Notes: generated by a model from the sequence alone, not told the origin. Shown: positions 17,376 to 25,508, counted from the first letter of the stretch. The stretch: 64,000 nt of DNA from Luteimonas sp. FCS-9 (GCF_001014645.1 NZ_LASZ01000005.1:1-64000), one strand, 5' to 3'. A program made the numbers and translations.

Positions 17376-18473
17376 CTAGGATTTCACAACTCGAGAGAGG
17401 GCCTGCAGCTGCGTCGCGAATGCGACAGCGGCGCCCCCCTTGGAGACGTGCAGCAGCTCGTCGATCCCTGTCGCACTGGTGATTCCGAGGCGATCGTAGG
17501 CGCAGATCGGAATCTGATGATTATTCTTAAATCGCTTGTCCGGCCCGCCGCGCTTGTTTACGAACCGCCAGGTGTAGCCCGTAATCGTCGCGTCAGAAGG
17601 CACGCCCTCATCCTCAATAAAGCTTGTAGGGCCCGCTTCAAGGCGCAGGGTTCCGAATGACGCGCCACCCACACCAGAGCTGTCGTAGATCAAGACGCGA
17701 TCTGGAAAGAAGTGGAGCGTCTGAGCACCGACCTCCACTGCAATCGTTTCTACATTCGTCTTCACGAAAGGCGGTGCAGCGCGAGAGACGCGCGTTTTCC
17801 TACGTTTTACAAGGCCACTGGCACCCGCATGATACTTCGCATTATGCACATGTGCGCGCGCCGAAATGTGCCACACGCGAGACGCTCCCGCAATTCCATC
17901 GGCTGCCCTGTGGAATGCTTCGAGTGCCTGCTCAATATCCTTGTCGAGCTCGTAAAGGAGCACGACAGATTTGCGCAGGAGATCGGCGTAGTAAGCCCAT
18001 GCAACGCCGATCCCACCGACAAGGAGGGCGACCCAAATTGCCCAGACCGGAGCGCCTCGCATAAACAGGATCAGCAAGGCGGTGAGTAGCGCCGTGAGAG
18101 CCCATGGCCAAAAGCGGACACGCCGCTGCTTGTCGCTCAGTTCATCCAGCAGTTCCGCCGATGACGAATCAACGATTGTTGTTGCGAGCGCCGAATCGAT
18201 GTCGACCATAGGACCATGCGTGCCTGAGGGCACATCGCTCCAATCGAGCGAAGCGGGCGGCGGCATGGGCACCCTAGGCGTGCTTTGTGAACCCGAAATC
18301 GCTGGAAGCGTCGCGCGGTAATGGATACCGCCCCGCCCCATGTGGACGTAGTTGCCTCTTGGGCCGGTCCCAACGCGAAGACCCTTGACGCCGACAGACA
18401 CACCGACTCCACCCTTGGAGAGGTTGAATCTGAACGGCCCCACCCACACGCTTTTACGCAGATAGATTCCCAT
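17376..18473 (-). CDS. DUF4236 domain-containing membrane protein
   Basis: A 365-aa protein. Residues about 3-55 are a DUF4236 domain (YLRKSVWVGPFRFNLSKGG, GVSVGVKGLRVGTGPRGNY), a short module of unknown function common in accessory regions. Two transmembrane helices follow at about 122-165 (WPWALTALLTALLILF, VWAIWVALLVGGIGVAWAYY). A long soluble C-terminus contains FVKTNVETIAVEVGAQTLHFFPDRVLI. The start at ATG 18473 has AAAAGGAAC upstream; a TTG at 18476 is in frame. It appears to be the leftmost-transcribed gene of this minus-strand accessory block. Confidence 0.8.
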   Translation of the reverse strand: MGIYLRKSVWVGPFRFNLSKGGVGVSVGVKGLRVGTGPRGNYVHMGRGGIHYRATLPAISGSQSTPRVPMPPPASLDWSDVPSGTHGPMVDIDSALATTIVDSSSAELLDELSDKQRRVRFWPWALTALLTALLILFMRGAPVWAIWVALLVGGIGVAWAYYADLLRKSVVLLYELDKDIEQALEAFHRAADGIAGASRVWHISARAHVHNAKYHAGASGLVKRRKTRVSRAAPPFVKTNVETIAVEVGAQTLHFFPDRVLIYDSSGVGGASFGTLRLEAGPTSFIEDEGVPSDATITGYTWRFVNKRGGPDKRFKNNHQIPICAYDRLGITSATGIDELLHVSKGGAAVAFATQLQALSRVVKS

Positions 18474-18867
18474 CAATCAAGTTCCTTTTGACCCTCGATA
18501 CGCTCACACGTACCCACCAGCAACTCCCGGGGCAAACGCTTTGCAACGCAGCGGCGCCCCAACTCTGGACCTTCGCGCCGATGGTGACAGATGTTTTCGT
18601 AGCTAGCCCTAGTATTCAAGCCGCACGCCTCGTAGCGAAGCCTTGGAGAATGCCGGGAACTACCGACGCCCCCCGCAATTGAGCAGCAAGGAGCTCTGGA
18701 GTCCAATCCCGAAGAGCTTGCCCAGCTTCCCCACTTCCGTCCCCCCGGCTCAAGAAGAGGAATTTCGGCTCACGGAACTTCTTCGGAGGCGCTCAGTACT
18801 ACTTGACAACCGCACAATTCGCTAGCAAGCTCGACTACGGAGCGTAGAAACTCCTCAGACAGCGGTA
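18474..18867. other. Gene-free spacer
   Basis: About 390 bp between the divergent DUF4236 gene and the structured leader. Short open frames exist on both strands but none has a family motif or a convincing ribosome site. The sequence is A/T-richer than the flanking chromosome and probably includes the promoters of both divergent units, which I cannot place with confidence. Confidence 0.5.
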
Positions 18868-19036
18868 CCCACCTCCGACAACCTGGTGGGTTTTTTGTGC
18901 CCGGCGCTTTGCGGGCACAACCGACGCGATGCCTGCGTCGGGAGGGCGGCTAATACAACACCCTTCGGGGAAATACGCCCGCCGTCTGTCTGCGGTTTCT
19001 AACCTCCCGACTTCCCGTCCGCCATCCGGTGGGCGG
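18868..19036 (+). promoter_or_regulatory. Structured 5' leader with several hairpins
   Basis: A run of stems precedes the gene at 19068. Stem 1 is CCCACC/GGTGGG at 18868-18890 followed by six T (terminator-like). Stem 2 is TGTGCCC/GGGCACA at 18896-18919. Stem 3 is CCGACGC/GCGTCGG at 18921-18941. Stem 4 is a long-range GGGCG/CGCCC pairing at 18944-18980 enclosing 'acacccttcgggg'. A last GC stem lies at about 19018-19035. The ribosome site AAGGAGG lies at 19053-19060. The T-run after stem 1 suggests attenuation, or the end of an upstream small RNA. I cannot assign a known riboswitch class. Confidence 0.55.
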
Positions 19037-19067
19037 GCCACTTCGATGGAATGAAGGAGGCAACATC

Positions 19068-19745
19068 ATGTCGAACCGCGAATCGAACGAGAGCCAACGG
19101 GCTGGCTACTTCCTGCCGGAAGACGACAGGACGCGGCTGGCGAAACTGCGCGACCACATGGAATTCCTGTCGCGCTTGGCGGAGCCGCGCACGTACGACG
19201 AGGAGCAGGACGATCCGCCCGAAGTCAGCCACGGCGAACTGGCCACGTGCCTGGCCATGCTGGCCGAACAGGCGGAACTGGTGCTGGAGGCGATGGCGTG
19301 GCGGCCGTCGCAAGGCAAGCAACCCGACACGCGTGCAGCCGTGCCCGAGACCGAAGCCCCCGCCGAATCCGCCGGCGAACTGGAAGCGCGACCGTACGCG
19401 ACGCAGGATGCGGCGTCGGTTCCGCCGGCGAATACGGCCGACGTGCCGGAGGCCTACGTCTTCGGCGTCACCATCGACCAGGCCGACGCGCTCGACCGGC
19501 TGGTGCAGACGCTGATGGCGCATGGCGATGTCCTCGCATCCGGGCATGAGGACGATCTGGCCGATGCCACGGTGCCGGTGCTGGGGCTGGCGATCTCGGA
19601 AGGCGCGGACGCCGTGCGGGACATCCTGGACCGCGTGCAGGACCAGCGGATCCCGCGCGCCGCGAAGGCGCAGGGCGGCGTGCGTGAAGACCGTCCGGTG
19701 TACGGCGCCATGCCGCAGCCGGCCACGCACGCCTCGCTGCACTGA
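19068..19745 (+). CDS. XAC0095-like protein with a second helical domain
   Basis: A 225-aa acidic, mostly helical protein. Domain 1 (about 10-85) has YFLPEDDRTRLAKLRDHMEF, LAEPRTYDEEQDD and TCLAMLAEQAELVLEAMAW, which resembles the Xanthomonas XAC0095-type family. A variable linker follows. Domain 2 (about 130-205, FGVTIDQADALDRLVQTLMA then TVPVLGLAISEGADAVRDIL) is paralogous to the small protein at 20191-20442. The start at 19068 is set by AAGGAGG 7 nt upstream. Function unknown; it is the first gene after the structured leader and upstream of a SymE toxin. Confidence 0.78.
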   Translation: MSNRESNESQRAGYFLPEDDRTRLAKLRDHMEFLSRLAEPRTYDEEQDDPPEVSHGELATCLAMLAEQAELVLEAMAWRPSQGKQPDTRAAVPETEAPAESAGELEARPYATQDAASVPPANTADVPEAYVFGVTIDQADALDRLVQTLMAHGDVLASGHEDDLADATVPVLGLAISEGADAVRDILDRVQDQRIPRAAKAQGGVREDRPVYGAMPQPATHASLH

Positions 19746-19752
19746 TCGGCCC

Positions 19753-19804
19753 CGGAGCCGGGCTCGCCTTCGGCGGCCGTTGCCGAACGGCGCGCCCGGC
19801 TCCG
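19753..19804 (+). terminator. Hairpin between XAC0095-like gene and symE
   Basis: A perfect 11-bp inverted repeat, cggagccgggc (19753-19763) and gcccggctccg (19794-19804), encloses 30 nt with a nested cggc/gccg pairing. There is no U-tract, so it may attenuate or stabilise mRNA rather than fully terminate transcription before the toxin gene. Confidence 0.5.
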
Positions 19805-19859
19805 TTCTCGACCGCGTTCGCGCGCGCATGCGCGCGCCTGTCCGTCACGGAGGATTGCC

Positions 19860-20189
19860 ATGCCTCACCCGCCCCAGACCGCCCGCGCCGCCGCGCGCCG
19901 GGCCGATGTCCCCACGACGGCGCCGACGTCGCGCTCCGAACTGCTTATGCCAACCGCGCTGGATCACGACCGCCCCACTCCGCCCCGCCGTGCGCGCCAG
20001 CCACGGCGCTGCACGGTCGGCTCCCAGCACTACCCCGCACGCGAACCCTACGAGAACGACGACGAAGTGCCCTATCTGCGCTTGCGCGGCCTGTGGCTGG
20101 AAGCGATGGGATTCACCGTCGGCGCGCGTTTGCGCATCCAGGCCGACGCCGGCGTCTTGACGCTGACGCTCGACAGCGCGGAGCGCTGA
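19860..20189 (+). CDS. symE: SymE-family type I toxin
   Basis: A 109-aa protein whose C-terminal 60 residues match the SymE toxin core: RRCTVGSQHYPAREPYENDD, then PYLRLRGLWLEAMGF and a VGARLRIQADAGVLTLTL strand set, an AbrB-like beta fold. SymE of E. coli is SOS-induced, affects RNA and nucleoid, and is controlled by antisense RNA SymR. The N-terminal 50 residues are low-complexity and basic. The start at 19860 has GGAGG 6 nt upstream; ATG 19947 would trim the extension. Here it is flanked by two paralogous helical proteins, with the next ATG 1 bp after its stop. Confidence 0.82.
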   Translation: MPHPPQTARAAARRADVPTTAPTSRSELLMPTALDHDRPTPPRRARQPRRCTVGSQHYPAREPYENDDEVPYLRLRGLWLEAMGFTVGARLRIQADAGVLTLTLDSAER

Positions 20190-20190
20190 C

Positions 20191-20442
20191 ATGGGCCGCC
20201 ATCTCCCCTCGTTCGGCATCAGCCTGGATCAGGTGGACCGCTTCGACAGCCTCATCCGCCTCATCGTCGCACAGGGCGACGTGCTTTCGTCGGTCGACCC
20301 GCGGCAACTGGAAGCCGACAGCGTGCCCGCGCTCGGCGATGCGATCTACGAAGCAGGCGTGGCGCTGCGTACGCTCATGGAGCAGGTGGGCGAGCAGGCG
20401 CTGCAGGACGCGGATGCGACAGCGGGGACAAAGCCAGGTTGA
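20191..20442 (+). CDS. Small helical protein, paralogue of domain 2 of the 19068-19745 protein
   Basis: An 83-aa acidic protein. Residues 8-68 (FGISLDQVDRFDSLIRLIVA, then SVPALGDAIYEAGVALRTLM) align without gaps to domain 2 of the XAC0095-like protein at roughly 40 percent identity by eye. It starts one base after the symE stop, so its translation is probably coupled to the toxin. No signal peptide or TM helix. Function unknown; being tied to a toxin gene makes an antitoxin or toxin-modulator role worth considering, but this is inference. Confidence 0.72.
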   Translation: MGRHLPSFGISLDQVDRFDSLIRLIVAQGDVLSSVDPRQLEADSVPALGDAIYEAGVALRTLMEQVGEQALQDADATAGTKPG

Positions 20443-20656
20443 CCAAGGCATCGCGCGTTGAATCAAACCCGCACTGCGCGTCGGTACGGCGAGGTTGAGA
20501 GCAGGTCGCACCGCCAATCGGCTGGAGCGAACTGGACGGCTCTTGGACGGCGCCGATGGCGCCATTGCAGATCAACGCCTTCGTCGCGCAGCCCGCTGCG
20601 GGCCCCTGCCGGCTGCGGTAAAGTCCGGCCATCACAGGACGTGAGGAGGCGGTGTC

Positions 20657-22489
20657 GTGGCAAGACACCTGATCGTGGTCGGCGATCCGACCAGTGGCGG
20701 CGGCGTGGTCGTCAGCGGTTCGCCGTTCACCGACATCGAAGGCAAGCCGGTCTCGCGCATCAACGACCACGCCACGTGCCCCAAACACAAGGGCACCTTC
20801 CCCATCGTGACCGGCGACCTGACGCTCGTCATCGATGGCCAGCCCGTCGCGCGCGATGGTGATCGGCTGGCTTGCGGTTGCAGCGTGCTGTCCAACAAGC
20901 AGTATCGCGTGTTCATCGATTCGGGCGGCAATGTCGGCCGTGCGGCAGCCGGGGTCGGCGGCCTGTTCGCCGCCTCCCCCGCGCCAGCGCCCTTGGAGAC
21001 ACCACTGCAGGCCTCGTCCGCACCGGCGGAGGAACCGACCACGGCGGTGACATTGCGCATCGGCGTGTTTTTCGACGGCACCAACAACAACGCGTCCAAC
21101 ATTGCGCTCGGCGCGCAGTGCCGGGCCTCATCGGCCGACGCGCTCGGCCAGGACGCCGAGGACCGCGCCGCGATCGCCGAGCACTGCCGCCCTTACATGC
21201 TGAAGCCGGGCAGCAGCTACGACAATGGCATTACCAACGTGGCGCGGCTGTACGAACTGTATGAGGACAGTTCGAGCGAGTCATGGAGCGAAAGCGACAC
21301 CAGCTACTGTATTCCGATCTACGTGGACGGTATCGGCACACTCGCCGGAGAAGCGGACGACTTGCTGTCCCAGGGGCTGGGAACCGGACGGAGCGGCGTG
21401 TTGGCGCGGGTCTCGGAGACGATGTCTCGAAGTATTCCAGAGCAACTGGCAGCCTTCGTCGCGAACGCATCCGGCGCAGAGGTGGAGGCGATCGAGTTTG
21501 ATGTCTTTGGTTTCTCGCGGGGCGCGGCCGCAGCACGACATTTCGTGCATGAGGTCAATCGCAAGGGGCATGGCCCCTTGGCAGGTGCGCTACTGGGCAG
21601 CGGCGTGCGCTACACACCTGACTTCGAGTTCGTCGAAAGCGTAAGTGTGGAGTTCGTCGGGCTATTCGATTCAGTCTCGGCGATCGGCAGCCTGGCCGAT
21701 GGTTTGAACGTGCGCGACGGCCGGACGGGAGGCGTCCAGATGGCCTTGCCGGCAGGATGCGCGCGCCAAGTCGTCCATCTCGTGGCCCGAGACGAGCGGC
21801 GAGCCAACTTCATGCTGACCAGTGCGGACCCGCCCCATGGGGATATTGTGCTGCCTGGCGTGCATTCCGATATCGGTGGCGGCTATCACCGCGACCGCGA
21901 GGGGCCGTTGCTGCTGACAAAGCCTGTCGGCTTCGACGAGCCTGCCGAAGGGCTTGCGCCCGGGCAAGCGCCAGATCGCGGCCAACTCGAGCGCAGTCGG
22001 GCGTTTCGCCGAGCGGCAACGGAGTGCGCGCGTTGGCGCGAGCAACTCGACGCCGACGCAGAGACGGTGCGGGTGGAGGTGTGGCACCAATGGCAGTCGC
22101 GGCGTCGCGCAGGCAGCCACAGCGTGCAGCCCGATCGAGCGCTGCGAATCTATGCCGCAGTCAGCCTGGAGCGCGCAGTGGATTGGCGCTACCAGCTGAT
22201 TCCGCTGAGATTGATGCATCGGAAGGCGAGCGAAGGTGGCGTACCTTGGAGGCAATCGCCAGACGATGTGCCCGATATGAGCCTGACGGACGAGCTCCTT
22301 CCCTTGGCTGACAAGCTGATCAACGGCCAAGCTTTGATCAAACAAGAAGAAGCCCTATTGAGAAGGAAGTACCTACATCAGTCGTCCCACTGGAATTATG
22401 CACTTGGGCGCAATCCCGTGTCGCTTGAACTGGTGTACGCCAGTCGTCCCGATCCAAGCGGTCAACGAAACATTCTGCCGAATCGATGA
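20657..22489 (+). CDS. PAAR-domain Tle1-type phospholipase (T6SS effector)
   Basis: A 610-aa fusion. Residues 1-90 are a PAAR-like tip domain (GDPTSGGGVVVSGSPFTDIE, HATCPKHKGTF, LACGCSV), which would mount the effector on the VgrG spike. From about 132 comes a DUF2235 / Tle1 alpha/beta hydrolase: FFDGTNNN, nucleophile Ser287 in GFSRG, Asp338 in GLFDSVS and His403 in GVHSDIGGGY form the triad. Tle1 enzymes cleave membrane phospholipids of neighbouring bacteria. It uses a GTG start with GAGGAGG upstream. The immunity gene overlaps its stop. No other T6SS gene is in the window, so it is an orphan effector module. Confidence 0.92.
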   Translation: MARHLIVVGDPTSGGGVVVSGSPFTDIEGKPVSRINDHATCPKHKGTFPIVTGDLTLVIDGQPVARDGDRLACGCSVLSNKQYRVFIDSGGNVGRAAAGVGGLFAASPAPAPLETPLQASSAPAEEPTTAVTLRIGVFFDGTNNNASNIALGAQCRASSADALGQDAEDRAAIAEHCRPYMLKPGSSYDNGITNVARLYELYEDSSSESWSESDTSYCIPIYVDGIGTLAGEADDLLSQGLGTGRSGVLARVSETMSRSIPEQLAAFVANASGAEVEAIEFDVFGFSRGAAAARHFVHEVNRKGHGPLAGALLGSGVRYTPDFEFVESVSVEFVGLFDSVSAIGSLADGLNVRDGRTGGVQMALPAGCARQVVHLVARDERRANFMLTSADPPHGDIVLPGVHSDIGGGYHRDREGPLLLTKPVGFDEPAEGLAPGQAPDRGQLERSRAFRRAATECARWREQLDADAETVRVEVWHQWQSRRRAGSHSVQPDRALRIYAAVSLERAVDWRYQLIPLRLMHRKASEGGVPWRQSPDDVPDMSLTDELLPLADKLINGQALIKQEEALLRRKYLHQSSHWNYALGRNPVSLELVYASRPDPSGQRNILPNR

Positions 22490-23148
22490 GACAGGCTATG
22501 AAGCGAATTGGAATTGGTGCGCTACTCGCGCTGTTGTTGGCTGCCTGCGCCTCGGGGGCCGCGAATGCGCGACTGCCTTACGAGGCATGGCGGCTTGGAT
22601 TTCTCGCACCGCACTACATGGAAGTATGGACCGAGGATGCAGCGATCGAAGATGTCCGCGGCCGTGTGTTCTCGGGCTATCGAAGCGGCACCGTGGCCGT
22701 GGCGCATTCCGGCGACGCTGCCGGTTGGCCCGTCACCCAGAGCATGGGTAAGGGGCGGTATGTCGTCGGCGCCGACTTGCCGCGGCGCATCCATGTCCGC
22801 TGGCAGTCGCTGGTGGAGCCGCAGACCTATCGGATCACATTGGACATCCCCGACGAGATGCGTGCGTTGATGCTGGAGAAAGCCAATTCGATCGCGGTGC
22901 CAGGAAGGCAGGAATATCGCAATGCTGTCGTCGTCGGGCTGGCACCTGGCGGCTGGGTCAAGGTCTGGGTGAAGAGCCCTGGAAGCGAGCGGATCGAAGC
23001 GCTTTGCCAGAAAGCTGAAGTTGAACCCAAAGGACCGGACCAGGGCGCACACGGAGGTCGTTACGTCACCCTGCCACCGAAAGTAAAAGCCTACATCGAC
23101 CAAAATCCCGTGCCCTACGATTCCTGGAAATGCCCAGAGAACGCGTAA
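22486..23148 (+). CDS. DUF2931 lipoprotein, probable Tle1 immunity protein
   Basis: A 220-aa lipoprotein with lipobox LLAAC (Cys at about 21). The mature sequence WRLGFLAPHYMEVWTEDAA, VRGRVFSGYRSG and IHVRWQSLVEPQTYRITLDIP fits DUF2931, a family repeatedly found next to Tle1 lipases as periplasmic immunity proteins. The start ATG overlaps the effector stop (ATGA); a second ATG at 22498 (MKRIGIGALLALLLAACA) gives a more typical signal peptide. It would neutralise the toxin delivered into the periplasm by sister cells. Confidence 0.82.
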   Translation: MRQAMKRIGIGALLALLLAACASGAANARLPYEAWRLGFLAPHYMEVWTEDAAIEDVRGRVFSGYRSGTVAVAHSGDAAGWPVTQSMGKGRYVVGADLPRRIHVRWQSLVEPQTYRITLDIPDEMRALMLEKANSIAVPGRQEYRNAVVVGLAPGGWVKVWVKSPGSERIEALCQKAEVEPKGPDQGAHGGRYVTLPPKVKAYIDQNPVPYDSWKCPENA

Positions 23149-23256
23149 TCGGCGCTGGGCTCCGGCGTGCGTTGAAGCCGACGTGGCGTTCGGTTTGCTC
23201 ACGGCATAGCGGCTGAATCAGCTCCTGCGCCACGAGCATGCGACGAGGCGAAGCGG

Positions 23257-23285
23257 AACCGCCCGCGCGAGATACGCGGGCGGTT
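23257..23285. terminator. Bidirectional hairpin between converging genes
   Basis: A perfect 11-bp stem, aaccgcccgcg and cgcgggcggtt, with a 7-nt loop lies between the immunity gene (+) and the small secreted protein gene (-). There is no long T-run, but its position suggests a shared terminator. Confidence 0.6.
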
Positions 23286-23315
23286 CGCAGACCGCTTGGT
23301 AGGCGAATCCATCAA

Positions 23316-23549
23316 TCAATGGATGACGCAGTAGCCGCTTGTGTCGAAGGTGCACTCGTACAGGAAGCGCCACTCGCCGTTCTGACACATAAAGACGCGC
23401 TGACCGTTCAACAGGTCAACGGATCCGATCACTCCATTGGCCGTGCACTCGCTCGCAGGTGGCGTCTCAAGCGCCTGAGACGATGCTGTTCCGATCGTGA
23501 GCGACAGCCCGATTGCCAGGGTGCCTACCGCTTTCGTCAAGGCCTTCAT
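23316..23549 (-). CDS. Small secreted cysteine-containing protein
   Basis: A 77-aa precursor. A classical signal peptide (MKALTKAVGTLAIGLSLTIGT, then ASSQA) leaves a mature protein of about 50 residues with four cysteines (ECTANG, FMCQNG, YECTFD, GYCVIH), enough for two disulfides. The start at 23549 is chosen because GGAG sits 7 nt upstream; M at 23555 is poorly spaced. No family recognised. A 9-bp inverted repeat lies 43-78 bp upstream. Product likely periplasmic or secreted. Confidence 0.7.
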   Translation of the reverse strand: MKALTKAVGTLAIGLSLTIGTASSQALETPPASECTANGVIGSVDLLNGQRVFMCQNGEWRFLYECTFDTSGYCVIH

Positions 23550-23591
23550 CTGCATTCTCCATGAGTTGACGTGATGTGGCGTAGGCGATCT

Positions 23592-23627
23592 GATTGTCTC
23601 AGCGCGCGGATACGCCGCGAGACAATC
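23592..23627 (-). promoter_or_regulatory. Inverted repeat upstream of the small secreted protein
   Basis: A perfect 9-bp inverted repeat, gattgtctc (23592-23600) and gagacaatc (23619-23627), with an 18-nt GC-rich centre lies in the 314-bp gene-free interval 23550-23863. It could be an operator or a leader hairpin of the gene starting at 23549. I see no other element in the rest of that interval. Confidence 0.45.
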
Positions 23628-23863
23628 TCGTAGGTCAACCAAAGCAAGAGAATCAGAGAACTACTTGGTTGAGAGTAAGAATAGTCCTACGTGCATGCAT
23701 CGTCTGATTGACAGAGGCATCGCCACTTCGAAGCGTCTGTCGTGATCGCTGCATATTGAAGCGCATCAGACATCTAGCCTCACCGCCTTTACAGTGACCA
23801 ATCCATGGGCACGATGCCGCGCCGCCAAGCGTCCGTCCTTGGACGCTCGGTCGAGCCTGGCGC

Positions 23864-24031
23864 TTATTCCTCCTCTTCCTGACCAGGACGATTCTGGTTG
23901 CGCTCGTTTTCGCCCTGGCGCTGGTCACGGCCGCCCTGCTGACCACCACCCTGCTGGCCGCCTCCCTGCTGGCCGCCCTGCTGCGGATTCTGGTTCTGGC
24001 CTTCGCGCTGGTTCTGGTTGTTCGGACTCAT
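23864..24031 (-). CDS. 55-aa Gln/Gly/Asn-rich low-complexity protein
   Basis: The sequence starts MSPNNQNQREGQNQNPQQ, continues with three GGQQGG-type repeats and ends in RPGQEEEE. A GGAG ribosome site lies 7 nt before the ATG at 24031, which favours a real gene. It has no hydrophobic residues to form a core, so it should be intrinsically disordered. Unknown function; the composition is reminiscent of hydrophilic stress-associated or phase-separating proteins, but nothing in the sequence proves this. Confidence 0.6.
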   Translation of the reverse strand: MSPNNQNQREGQNQNPQQGGQQGGGQQGGGQQGGRDQRQGENERNQNRPGQEEEE

Positions 24032-24281
24032 GCGTCGTCTCCATGCGGCGGACATTCGCCACGTTGACGACGCTGCGCCGGCCGACGTTAGTTGGGCGCG
24101 AGGATGCTGCATTCAGGGTCGGCGGAATCTTCCGGATTCGTGAATCCGCCACGCGGGGCGACCAAGCGCCCATCAGGCGCAACGCAATCTTGCGCGCGCG
24201 GACAACGCCAAAGTCATCGCCGATCACGCCGCATTGCCGCCGCGGCTGGTTGCATCCGGGCTTTGCCCCTAAGGAGATGCG

Positions 24282-25451
24282 ATGAAAGCCCTGACCTATC
24301 ATGGCACGCGGGACGTCCGGGTCGAGACGGTGCCCGATCCCGTCCTGCGCGAACGCGACGACATCCTGCTGCGCGTGACCGCCACCGCAATCTGCGGCTC
24401 GGACCTGCATCTGTACCGCGGCAAGATTCCGGAGCTGCACGACGGCGACATCCTGGGCCACGAGTTCATGGGCGTGGTCGAGGACGTCGGGCCCGACGTC
24501 ACGTCGGTGCGCAAGGGCGACCGGGTCGTGATTCCGTTCGTGATCGCCTGTGGCGACTGCTTCCATTGCCGGCTCTCGGAGTTCTCCGCGTGCGAGACGA
24601 CGAACACCGGACAGGGCGCGTCGCTCAACCGCAAGGGCATGCGGCCGCCGGCGGCGCTGTTCGGCTACAGCCATCTGTACGGCGGCATCTCCGGCGGCCA
24701 GGCGGAATTCGTGCGCGTGCCCAAGGCCAACGTCGGCCCGCTGGTCGTGCCGGAGGTGTTGAGCGACGAGCAGGTGCTGTTCCTGTCGGACATCCTGCCG
24801 ACCGGCTATCAGGCGGTCCTCGACGCGAATGTCACGAAGGGCTCGACGGTCGCGATCTTCGGCGCCGGTCCGGTCGGGCTGATGGCGGCGGCGTGCAGCC
24901 GGATGCTGGGCGCGGAGCGCATCTTCATGGTCGACCGTTACCAGTACCGGCTCGACTTCGCGCAGGCCACCTACGGCGTGATCCCGCTGAACTTCGAGGA
25001 GATCGACGATCCGGCCGACGTGATCGTCTCGCAGACCGACGGGCGCGGCGTGGACGCGTCGATCGACGCAGTCGGCTTCGAGGCCAAGGGCAGCAAGGCC
25101 GACACGTTGCTGACCGGCCTCAAGCTCGAGACCAGCAGCGGCGCGGCAGTGCGGCAGTGCATCGCGGCGACGCGGCGCGCGGGCACGGTCAGCATCCCGG
25201 GCGTGTATGCAGGCTTCATCCACGCGTTCATGCTCGGCGATGCGTTCGACAAGGGCCTGACCTTCAAGATGGGACAGACCGACGTGCAGCGCTACATGCC
25301 CGAACTGCTGACGCGCATCGGCGATGGCGACCTGCAGCCGGACGTCATCATCTCGCACCGGATGAAGCTCGAAGACGCGGCGCGCGGCTACGAGATCTTC
25401 GACGGCAAGGATGAGGACGATGCTTGCCGCAAGGTGGTGCTGACGCCCTGA
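24282..25451 (+). CDS. Zinc-dependent alcohol/formaldehyde dehydrogenase
   Basis: A 389-aa medium-chain dehydrogenase. Catalytic zinc ligands are Cys38, His60 and Glu61 (ICGSDLH, GHEFMG). The structural zinc lobe has Cys90, Cys93, Cys96 and Cys104. The NAD-binding Rossmann motif is [11 protein letters not shown]. The length and the [20 protein letters not shown] region fit the glutathione-independent formaldehyde-dehydrogenase-like subgroup; the substrate is not determined by sequence. AAGGAG lies 5 nt before the ATG. It stands alone, with the SRP RNA gene converging 57 bp downstream. Confidence 0.9.
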   Translation: MKALTYHGTRDVRVETVPDPVLRERDDILLRVTATAICGSDLHLYRGKIPELHDGDILGHEFMGVVEDVGPDVTSVRKGDRVVIPFVIACGDCFHCRLSEFSACETTNTGQGASLNRKGMRPPAALFGYSHLYGGISGGQAEFVRVPKANVGPLVVPEVLSDEQVLFLSDILPTGYQAVLDANVTKGSTVAIFGAGPVGLMAAACSRMLGAERIFMVDRYQYRLDFAQATYGVIPLNFEEIDDPADVIVSQTDGRGVDASIDAVGFEAKGSKADTLLTGLKLETSSGAAVRQCIAATRRAGTVSIPGVYAGFIHAFMLGDAFDKGLTFKMGQTDVQRYMPELLTRIGDGDLQPDVIISHRMKLEDAARGYEIFDGKDEDDACRKVVLTP

Positions 25452-25508
25452 CGGTGTCGCGGCGCCGGCCATGCCGGCGTCGCGCCTGCACGGCCCCCAC
25501 ATGGCGAT

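Noticed and set aside
11237-18900. Integrase gene or att direct repeat for the tRNA-Ser accessory region
   Set aside because: No recombinase sequence is present and I could not find a second copy of the tRNA 3' end; only a short 'aatccccctc' match at about 11498 that is too short.
20443-20656. Open stretch before the PAAR-Tle1 gene
   Set aside because: A 40-codon frame exists but has no start with a ribosome site and no recognisable family; left unannotated.
23653-23949. 98-codon minus-strand frame
   Set aside because: No ribosome site or motif; overlaps the better-supported Q/G/N-rich ORF in another frame.
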